Source: Beroe forskalii
Lineage: Eukaryota > Ctenophora > Nuda > Beroida > Beroidae
Assembly: GCA_011033025.1 (NCBI GenBank)
Contig: WFMF01000049.1
Span: 124,001 to 188,000 of the forward strand
DNA: 64,000 nucleotides
Direction of reading: 5' to 3'
A model generated the notes under the pieces. The model worked only from the letters and a program-made list of their open reading frames with translations. It was not told the origin of the DNA and ran no database searches. This document shows, piece after piece, positions 55,501-64,000 of this stretch. A program made the translations under genes and the position numbers. How positions within the stretch are numbered: position 1 is the stretch's first letter; every line of letters begins with the position of its first letter.

Positions 55501-57088
55501 CCCTTGACAACATGCAACATGCAGGGGCAGCTGAGACTTTCTGAAGATGGAGGGAAGTGGATTAGTCAATCAAAGTCTTTATCAGTAATCAGACTACCTA
55601 TTCATATCAGGCAGTAGGTCGTTATACCGTTATTTCAAGTCAACTATGCCAATAATAAACCTCCACTATATATGAGTTTGTCGACGTCAACTATCCTGAA
55701 ATTTAGATACTAGTAAAATTCTTAAAATACCCATTTTTGATCTTGGTGGAAGGTTTGAGGTCGAATTCAAAGAGAAGTGCAGCAACACAGTCTGCATATC
55801 CATTTGCAGCAGCAAGATGGAGGGCTGTCATTCCACTCCTTCTGTCCATCAAATTATCTGATTGGGAAAGATTGATTTTTATTGAAAGAGATAACTTATA
55901 TCTTATATATAAAAGATATGAAATGGCAATGTTCCAGTATTAGAGGGTTGCGGGTGGTATCACTAAAAGAATCAGTCGAATCATTAAGAATGATAGTCGA
56001 CAGCCTCCTGGTTCATCAATAACAACTTTGTAAAAAATCAATTATTCAGAAAATAAGGTATTATTTTAATAATTTACCTGTCAAGTCAAGATCAATTCTC
56101 ATCTCGGTAGAGAGGTGTATCAGAGCTCTCATGTTTTCCAACAATCCTTTTGCAGCACATGCGTGGATTGGGGCACGACCAAAATTACCCTAAAATGATA
56201 CTATTACCATGGAACATAACGCCTCTTGGAAACTTCTCATGGTAGCATAGAGTCCAAATTCCCTTTGTTCTTTTGGCGTCTATTGCAACATCCAAAATAG
56301 AATACAAGAAGTACAAACAAAATTAAAAGTTGAAAAATTGAAAAACAAACTTTTTGACTTCATCAAGTCTGATACGACATTATCATAAGCCTTATCAAAC
56401 CTGCAAGTTAGGATCGGCAGCATATTCAAGTAGAATTTTGATAATATCTGCCCGATTTGGTGTCCTTGCTGCCCAATGTAAGGGTGAGCATCCATCAGAA
56501 CCAATAACGTCAACTCCTTCGGAAAGTGAAATTTGTAGAAATGAAAAGGAGTTGAATAAACCAATAAATACTTAAATAGCTCGAAGAAATTATCTACATA
56601 CCAAAGCCATTCAACCAATTGCAGCATTACTCCTTTGCACTTTGACGAACCTGCATGATATTTACTGAGCAGCAACTTAACAACTTCTGTGTTGCCTGCA
56701 TCTGCAGCATAATGTAATCCAGTAGCACCATCAACAGGGTTAACATCATTTACATGTAAGTGCCCCTTACTGAGAAGATCCTCAATGGTAGGTATGTCGC
56801 CATCTTCACATGCCTGAAATTAGGACAGTAATGACTAATGTACTAATGTAGGGTAAAATGAAATGTTGTTTCTGAGTTCATTCATCAAGATCAATTTTAA
56901 GCATCACATGATGATATTTAAATAATAAATAAATTTCTAACACGCTCGAACATTTAATGAACTATCACAGTTTCAGCAATCAGCATATTGTATTATATGC
57001 TGATTGCTGAAACTGCTGATTCCTGTACAGGAAATGGAAAATAATTGAAACAATTTCATACCTGGTAAAAGCTTTTGGACCGTCCCAT

Positions 57089-58057
57089 CTCAGGCTTGAA
57101 GTTGTTTTAGTTAGTATTATGATCTCTCAAAAGCCATTTGTATTCGTCCTATTAAATGTACAAACAATTAATACTTATGCTGATAATAGTAATAATAATA
57201 AAACACACATTTTCAACCCGCTTAACAAATTCTCAAGGCATCTTAGCAGTAACTGTTAAGGGGCCATTCATAAAGGACATCCGCAAAATTTTGGCTACTT
57301 TATACCCCTCCCTCCCTCCTTGTCCGCAAACTGAAATACCCCCTTCCGGATGTCCGCATTTGCATTCAAAATCTTTTGGATCATCATAAAGCCCGGTTTT
57401 TCAAATATGGTGACAAAATCAACTTTATTATGTCATTATTTGACTCAATACTGAATATCTAAGTCAAAATTGTAAAAAGATCGACCAAAATTTTCACAAA
57501 TGCGGACGTCTGCATTTGGCCAAACACCCCCTTCCCTATTTGCGGACGTCCTTCATGGAATCATGGATGGCACCCTATGTGACATTTCACATCCTTTTGA
57601 TGAAGATTATAAATAAACAAATAACGACGCTCATGATAACTGAAACGTAGGAACGAAGAAAATTGGCATCATTATGGTAAGGAAAAAAGATTGAAACTCA
57701 GTGATTAAAACTCAGCAATGATACGAAAAAGGTTGCAACTCGGTTTGATAGCCATATCATTCAGCAATAACTGAAAACATCCACTTAAACAATTAGCAGA
57801 TTAATTCTATCAAATAGGAAATGAAACATAATACACAATCATTTTATTGATATCTGACATGATATGTAAAACAAAGTTCATGTTTTCTCAATTATATGAT
57901 AACACAATAATAAGAATGAACAGCACCACATAATGATGATGAAATAATCTCACGAAAAAATACATCATTTCATTAAGAAAATACCTTTTAACGTTTGAAT
58001 ATATAATTTGATAACTAATGAATTAATAATTAGGAAGGATACAACTTTTATTTTGTT
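57089..58057. other. TRPA-A/TRPA-B intergenic region
   Basis: This 969-bp gap carries the TRPA-A promoter or leader and the TRPA-B 3' end. The only structured feature is the MITE at 57258-57572, listed separately. I see no additional exon. Confidence 0.6.
57258..57572. mobile_element. MITE with GGGGCCATTCATAAAGGAC / GTCCTTCATGG..GGCACC ends
   Basis: Left GGGGCCATTCATAAAGGACA with TCCGCAAA and right TTTGCGGACGTCCTTCATGG to GGCACC are imperfect inverted repeats. The interior has CCTCCCTCC and TGCGGACGTCTGCATTTG. It lies about 170 bp upstream of the TRPA-A start codon, so it may sit in the promoter. Confidence 0.6.
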
Positions 58058-61000
58058 CTATTCACCATCTAATACCTTGCTCATTTTCCCTTTAACCTGT
58101 TCTGCACCTTCTGACTCAATGAGTGAGGCTACAACATCCACCTTAGCTCGCAGCTGTGATTGAACGGCCAGCACTCGGGCAAGTTTAGATTCTATCTGCT
58201 TGATAGTCGTGTCACCTTCAACCTGAAAACAAAAAGCGCTAAGGTGAAGATTTCAGGTTGAACAATTGATAGATGATTGATATGCTTTATCATTTTAAAT
58301 AGTAACTGAGTAAGTTATCATCATTTACAACTGATTGATTTATTCGGGTACCATATTTAGGTATTTAGTCTATTTTGGTATTTCAACTGGTTAATCAATA
58401 CTTCAAAGGAACAAATTAATGTTTCAAACCTTTCGCTTTCTGGAAACAATGTCCGTTATTTCGCAACCTTTAAAGTCATAGGGGGACGCTCCCCTCCAAG
58501 TCAGTTTGTTTGGATACACCCGACCCTGAAAAGTAAAGCGTTTCACTGCAAATGGTGATGATGAATGGATGATCCAACAAACGGTTAAAGGCTTAAATCT
58601 GAAATAAGGTGAGGAAAAAGTTAAAATGATCAAGACACACCCAATCACCCAGATAGAAAATAACGAATATAGAGGGCCCAATACTCAATAGACTAATGGA
58701 GCTTCAAAAGCAATCTACAATGGAGGTAAACTTGGAATCAGCTTCTCTGTTACAGTTTCACTGTTACACGAGAATTAACTTTGAGTTTCAGAGCAGTGGA
58801 TTAGATCGTATGAAAATATACCAATGACCCCCTACTGACCCCTTACTGACCCCCAATTGATCCCCTGGTGAAACCCTACTGACCCCCTGTTGAACCCCTA
58901 CAGAACCCCTGCTGAACCCCTGGTGAATCCCCACTGACCACTTTCTGATCATTGTTTTAATATTTTCATGAGTGATTTTTAAACATCTAAAAGCACTTTA
59001 AATTTAACTTAGCCTTATAAGCTTATATATCTTATCATAGTATCATGACGCTTCACATTTCAGGTGGTATGAAAGTATACCGATGACCAGTCGACCGATG
59101 CACCCTCAACGCAACAGCCAACAAAGTACCATTTAAACACACCCTATGAGTTGAGTATGTTATGTTAGTTATGTTAGTCTTTTAGCTATGTTAATTGTGT
59201 TAGTTATGTTTGTCATAACTGACATAAATAACATGTGAAACGTCATGATAAGGCAAAGTGAGATCTAAAGTGCTTTTAGATGTTCAAAATCACTCATGAA
59301 GTCATGATAAGAGTTGAAACAATGGTCAGAAAGTGGTTAGTAGGGGTTCACCAGGCCCAGAGCTGAGGGTTCACCAGGGATTCAGTAGGGGGTCACCAGG
59401 GGGTCAGCTAGGGATCAGCAGGGCCGGGGGTCACCGCGGGGTCAGCTGGGGTTCAGCAGAGGGTTCAGTAGGGGGTCAGCTGGGGCTCAGCAGGGGTCAG
59501 CCGGGGTTCAGTAGGGGGTCAGCTGGGGCTCAGCAGGGGTCAGCTTGGGTTCAGCTGGGGTTTAGCTGGGGCTCATTGGTATACTTTCATACGACCGTGG
59601 ATTATGTCCTACCGCCCAATTAGCAGTATTTACCTTCGGGAAGGGTGAATCGGGTTTAGATATCGGTAATTTCTCTCCAAGGAATATCTGATTTATTCTC
59701 TCAGCAGATCTCAACAACTTCGATGCTTGGCGGGTTTCTTCGACATCGATAAGCGCCAAAGCAGTCTGTCAAAATAGAAACGTAAATCCCAGAGATTATG
59801 CATAATCTTTTCGATAATGTTATTTCATGTTCAACAGCATCTTACTGGTAAATTAAAGAGTAATTTGAGGTTGGTTTCGAGTTCTAACTCACGAGTAAGT
59901 TCATGAGGATAACAGGGAAAAGGAAGAGGAAGGCGACATAGAGAGGGTATGTAGAGTAGGGGAATTTCACGGGGTTCTCAGCTTCGAAGGTGGCCGGGAC
60001 GAAGTACATGTCAAAGTTAATCTCTCCCGTGAACATCGTAACCATCTTGGCAAAGGTAAATCCAAGTGTTCTGTAGGTGCCGAACTGAAAAACAAGAACA
60101 ATTGAAAGTTGGTTAATTCTATATTCAAGTATTTCCATGACATGAGAGGAGCCTATTAAATTATCTGATGAAAATAGGGAGAAAGTTAACAAATATCATG
60201 GGAAAACTGATGATAGCCTGTTTTAAATCAAACATCTATCTACTTATCAACAATTAAAACAAAGTGGAATACAATAGGACAGAAATAAAGCATAAGTTAC
60301 TAACCAATGACCCAAGAGCCATGTTGAAGTAGAACAGAAAGGGAATGAAGAAGAGGAAAATAGGGAATGCGACCCACACAAAGCTCCTAACCAGAGTGGA
60401 TATCATGATCATGTAGATACCAATGTAGGGAAGTTTCTTGAGAGTCATGAGCATGCTGGACCAGGCCGTAACTATCGTGTAACAACCGATCTGGCAGAAA
60501 ATTATTAAGGCATTGAAATTCGTTATCAACTTTTTTAAACTAGTAAAAAAGATAAACCCGGAACAAAATAATTACCGTAGTAAATCGAAGTTACTCTATT
60601 TGTATACATATAGATAAGCAGTTTTGTAGTTTAAAAATGTGAAAAACTACCCAGCACAAGCAAGAACCAAGAAAGCAACTTGAAGAATTGAACGAGGTTG
60701 ACAAGGAATAAGTGTCACGCTTGTGAACTATCTATCAAACAGTGACTCACTTCCCATTGCCAATGAGTAACTTTATCAGGGTTGATAAAGATTGATGAAA
60801 CGAAGATAATAGCAAAGGCAAAACCAGTCCATTCCAAATACGTCAAGGGGTACCTAAAATGATTAAGTGGATTTATTGAAAAATGAACATTAATAATAAT
60901 AATAAACTATGGTGGCTTAAAGACAGCAACGAAAGAAGTTAAAAGAAGTTAAGGATCAAATACTATAGATTGTCAGCGTGTTTCCAGCGTGTTTCCAGAC

Positions 61001-61917
61001 AAATGTGAGAGGATAGAATTTGAGTTTCCTTTCAAAGACGTAGGTACCTCAAGTAGGCTTTAAAGTCAGTTGTCGCGTTCAATATTTCAGTACCCATCCG
61101 TATGACAATAAATAAAAGAGACATGCTCGCTGCGATTTGGAGGATGGTTTTAGGACGCTCATTTGTTGACATAGGATTCACTTCAAACAAGGCATACATC
61201 CTGGAACATTGGAACGTTATAATCAAAATATGAAATAAAAGTGAATTCTATTGAATTTAGGATTAAAGAATTGCTGTAGTAGATAACATAGAAGCAACAT
61301 GATGTCATGATAGGTTTCCAGAAGCACAAAAAGCAATTTTAACTAAGATGAGATGCGATTATGCGGATAATTAATAACATATCAGCCAGAACTCACGTGA
61401 CAAAGACAACCAGAAGAAAGTTGAAGACCACGTTAAGATAACAGGGGAATTTGCCATAGGCATTCCATTTATATGTGATGAGTGAGCTAACCATTGGGTG
61501 ATCAAGGAGTTCAATCCTGTCATAATTCAACTGAGTGGAAAATGAAATGAGTATGTGAGTACGTGGGTGGGTGATTCATTTGTAGGGCAAATGAATGAAT
61601 GAGTGAGCGAAGTGATTGGTTCGTAGATGGGCAAGTGAGTGTATGAGTAAGTGAGTGGGTGGGTGATTGAGTAGTTGGGTAAGTGAGTGTCGGTGAGTGA
61701 GTTGTTGGGGGAAGTGAGTGTATGGGTCGGTGAATGAGTGGTTGGGCAAGTGAGTAGGTGATAAATGAGTAAAATGCAAGCAATTTTTTTACGAATCACC
61801 ATTGTTGTAAAGGGATGCACGACAGCATTGTTTCCTTCTGATTCCAACAAACTGTAATCAAAGGAAGCCCAAAATTCAGTGTTATCATTCGGATTTGCAT
61901 CGTCACCAATAGTACAC
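58058..61917 (-). CDS. TRPA-type ankyrin channel gene B, 3' part (transmembrane region to stop)
   Basis: Exons on the minus strand: 61800-61917, 61397-61530, 61048-61200, 60751-60853, 60305-60490, 59893-60084, 59634-59765, 58430-58525, 58058-58222. All are GT-AG, in phase and free of frame breaks. TRPA channels are tetrameric cation channels for chemical, thermal or mechanical stimuli. The order seen is pre-S1 (NYDRIELLDHPMVSSL), S1 (YLNVVFNFLLVVFVT), S2-S5, pore loop GFTFAKMVTMFTGEINFD, S6 (FPVILMNLLV), ALIDVEETRQ, YPNKLTWRGASPYDFKG and a coiled coil ending SKVLDGE. The last 40 bp of the window match the TRPA-A intron just before exon 52867-53018, so the ankyrin exons should begin just beyond 64000. 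Introns hold two transposons. This is the better candidate for a working channel of the pair. Confidence 0.9.
58804..59596. mobile_element. 793-bp MITE with minisatellite arms and 8-bp target duplication
   Basis: Ends GATCGTATGAAAATATACCA and TGGTATACTTTCATACGACC are inverted repeats. The element is flanked by the perfect direct repeat GTGGATTA (58796-58803 and 59597-59604). Arms are long arrays of (TGAACCCC/TGACCCC)CTACTG and, inverted, GGGGTCAGCTGGGGCTCAGC. The centre contains TAGTTATGTTAG repeats and a second pair of GTATGAAAGTATACC. An 8-bp duplication is compatible with hAT. It sits in the intron before exon 59634-59765 of TRPA-B. Confidence 0.8.
61550..61790. repeat. GTGAGTGGGTG repeat in the TRPA-B intron
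   Basis: Orthologous to the 52385-52590 array of TRPA-A, between the same two exons, with different unit arrangement. Confidence 0.85.
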
Positions 61918-61946
61918 CTAGTAGAGGGTCACCATTAATTGCTCAT

Positions 61947-63882
61947 CGATAGCAGCCAGAATGCAAGTTGGCCATTTTTGACACTTAAAGGCTTCTGTGC
62001 AGTGAAAGAGGCATCCCAGATGGTTGGAAACAGTCTTATATGAAAGAACTCATTGATATCTATCATTTGCAACAAAATTATCAAAATCCGACCTTGCGTT
62101 GAGATTTTATGAGGTTAAAACCACCTAAAAAGTCGCTCGATTTGTGACATGCGACTCGATTTTCCCTCACAAAAGAGCTCATAACTCAAAAACTAAAAGA
62201 GATACAGCCTTGGGACCTATCTCAAAAATTCGAGAAGACCCTCTTACATAAGAAGAGTCTTCACTGGAAAGGTCAAGTCCTTCGTGGCCCGGTTGAGGTT
62301 ATCGAAGGCGGTGTACGCGCGCGCGCGCGTAGACCGGCCTTCTTAACCTCAATATCCAACACAGAAGAGAAACCAATCCTACACCAAACTGTAGTACCCA
62401 TGGCTGCTACAAGTTGACATGGATAGATCCTGGCTACCTGCTTTACTTTTTCCGTGGTCTGGTCAAAGAGGCGGTATGCCACAGCGCGCGTAGACGACCT
62501 ATTATTCCCAGAGGGGGAGGGCCTGACCTGAAGTTGTCTTACCAACTTGTAGTACCCATGGTGGCTACAAGTTGGTGGCATTAAACTGGTCCTACCTCTT
62601 TATGTTGTCCCTCAGGGTTAATCTTAGGCCCGTTTTCCGAAAACCGGGTTTTCGGATGTCGCGACACAAATTTAGCCTCAAGACCACAACAGAAGCCAAT
62701 GAAAACATATTTTTGTTACCAAGATGAAGCTGAAACTGTCAAGGATCACCTCAAACCAAAATTTAGCACAATGGGATGAATTTGTGGCTCTCAGGAGAGG
62801 TTAAGGGATGTCCTCCCGGGAATTTCATCGTAAAATTTGGCCTTGTTTTTGCCTCAAATGAACAACACAAGGTCAAAAACTCCCAACTTTGAACCAAGGA
62901 AGTATATTCTGACCTCTTGATTAAGATTACATTTCTTTAAGAGGACTGAAGCACCTCCATGAGGTTAAAAATGGCTAAAAACTGTAAAATCCAGGTTTTC
63001 AGATGTCGCGACACAGTTTTAGCCTCAAGACAGCAACAAAAAGCCAATGAAAACAGATTCTTGATGGCAAAATGAAGCTGAAACTGTCTAGGATCACCTC
63101 AAACCCAAATTTTTCACAATGGGATGGATTGGTGGCTCTCAGGAGGTTAAGTGACTTCCTCCCGGGATTTTATCAAAAATTCAGGCCATTTTTTAGCCTC
63201 AAATGGACAACGCAAGGTCAAAAACTCCCAAATTTGACCAAGGAAGTATATTTTGACCTTTTGATTGAGACTGATAATTTTGGGAGGACTCAAACACTTC
63301 TTTGATGCTTGAAGTGGCTAAAAACAGTAAAATCCAGGTTTTTGAGATGTCGCGACAAAATTTAGCCTCAAAACAGCAACAAAAGCAAGTAAAGACATAT
63401 TCTTGATACCAAAATGAAGCTGAAACTGTCTAAGATCACCTCAAATCAAAATTTTATTCATTAAGATTTGTTGGCAGATCTCAGGTGAGGATAAGTGTCT
63501 TCCTTCCCATGTTTTTATCAAAAAATTGGATTTTGTGTTAGCCTCAAATCCACAACGCAAGGTCACAAATTCTAAATTTTGACCTAAAAGGTGGATTTTG
63601 ACCTCCAGATCAAGAAAAAATACTTTTGGAGGACTAAAACACTCCTTTGATGCATTAAATGGCCAAAAGCTGTGAAGTAAGGCATTTTTTGCTCAAATCA
63701 GCCTCATATTTAACCTCACAGTTGCCACAAATAAGGTAATATCATGTTCAAAAAGTTTTTGGTCACCACAGATGTCCAAACTAACTTTTTATGTGAAAAG
63801 ATTGGCATTATAACCTTTTTGAAAAAATGATGTATAAATAAGCCAATGTCACAAATTCCTTACATTCTGGCTGCTATCAATG
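61947..63882. mobile_element. 1.94-kb TIR element in the TRPA-B intron
   Basis: Left CGATAGCAGCCAGAATG and right CATTCTGGCTGCTATCAATG are inverted. The direct repeat TGCTCAT (61940-61946 and 63883-63889) flanks them. The TRPA-A intron at the matching position lacks it. The body has a CGCGCG-rich stretch with two inverted TGTAGTACCCATGG(C/T)(T/G)GCTAC copies (62390 and 62551) and three tandem units of about 345 bp. No transposase frame is visible. Confidence 0.75.
62640..63760. repeat. About 345-bp tandem repeat, three copies
   Basis: Units start at AAGCTGAAACTGTC (62726, 63074, 63418) and share GTGGCTCTCAGG, TCCTCCCGGGA, AGGTCAAAAACTCC, GATGTCGCGACA and TTTAGCCTCAA. Divergence increases to the right, and the third copy fades by about 63760. 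Frames across the units are broken differently, so coding is unlikely. Confidence 0.85.
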
Positions 63883-64000
63883 TGCTCATTTGATAATTTG
63901 ATAAGAACTTAAATTATTTTCGTGCCAAAATTTTTAATGAATATAGAAGTCGCAGCTAGATTTACTGCCTTACACCATTACTGGTTATGATCGGTAGATC

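Larger units (their letters stand above)
46177..57088 (-). pseudogene. TRPA-type ankyrin channel gene A, frameshifted (19-20 exons)
   Basis: Exons, 5' to 3' on the minus strand: 57062-57088, 56651-56813, 56401-56516, 56078-56189, 55731-55857, 55284-55540, 54983-55151, 54652-54809, 54326-54463, 54069-54157, 53762-53872, 53154-53605, 52867-53018, 52603-52720, 52248-52381, 51921-52073, 51636-51738, 48808-48993, 48456-48646, 48152-48283, 46509-46604, 46177-46340. The product resembles TRPA1: 16 ankyrin repeats (TALHLAAANGY, TPLHLAVQHS), a Lys/Gln-rich linker, S1-S6, pore GFTFAKLMTMFTGE, PNKLTWRGASPYEFKG and a C-terminal coiled coil. One extra base breaks HIAC/KHGYIMCLQ (54351-54355). One base is missing in 48456-48646 (191 bp against 192 in gene B) and one in 46177-46340 (164 against 165). 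The junction 53154/53018 is also out of phase unless a GC donor at 53158/53157 is used. Splice sites are otherwise intact, so decay is recent or some breaks are sequencing errors. Confidence 0.8.

Noticed and set aside
56971..57012. Hairpin TTTCAGCAATCAGCATAT with complement as a microRNA precursor
   Set aside because: The stem is only 18 bp with a 6-nt loop, too short for a canonical precursor; it lies in TRPA-A intron 1.

Overview
The window is nuclear DNA from an invertebrate animal, and I cannot name the phylum. Genes are split into many short exons (27-452 bp) with GT-AG introns. The recognisable products are animal proteins: a MAD1-type spindle checkpoint protein, a TIM21-type mitochondrial import subunit and TRPA-type ankyrin channels. 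The intergenic DNA and introns are full of non-autonomous inverted-repeat transposons (MITEs), minisatellites and a long satellite. No prokaryotic operon, rRNA gene or CRISPR array is present. All gene models below were built by hand from splice sites, phase and family resemblance.

Layout. 1-2012 and 14293-15757 are inverted copies of the same DNA; each carries the last MAD1L1 exon and its 40-bp minisatellite. Between them lie GC-rich palindromic repeats, a block of MITEs, and a small complete gene on the minus strand (8732-10404) for a cysteine-rich single-pass membrane protein of 191 aa. One intron of that gene is a MITE plus one copy of its 12-bp target-site duplication, which is the structure of an 'introner'. 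MAD1L1 (15365-23506, minus, 14 exons, 628 aa) and TIMM21 (24063-26146, minus, 6 exons, 235 aa) follow head to tail. 26.2-34.2 kb holds only repeats and AT-rich DNA. 34191-39042 is a 4.85-kb satellite with a 19-bp unit. 41546-43379 (plus, 7 exons, 302 aa) encodes an unidentified type I membrane glycoprotein.

The right third is a tandem pair of TRPA channel genes on the minus strand. TRPA-A (46177-57088) has 16 ankyrin repeats, S1-S6, pore and C-terminal coiled coil, but carries at least three single-base frameshifts and three large intronic insertions, so it looks like a recent pseudogene (or a copy with assembly errors). TRPA-B (58058 to at least 61917, 5' part beyond the window) is intact over nine exons.

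Recurring theme. Repeats here meet gene structure directly. A transposon forms an intron. The splice donor of MAD1L1 exon 5 is the first unit of a 23-bp tandem array that repeats the donor about 19 times. Exons 12 and 13 of the same gene have smaller duplications of their donor regions. The MAD1L1 stop codon lies inside a minisatellite unit. A LINE tail begins three bases inside a TRPA-A intron.
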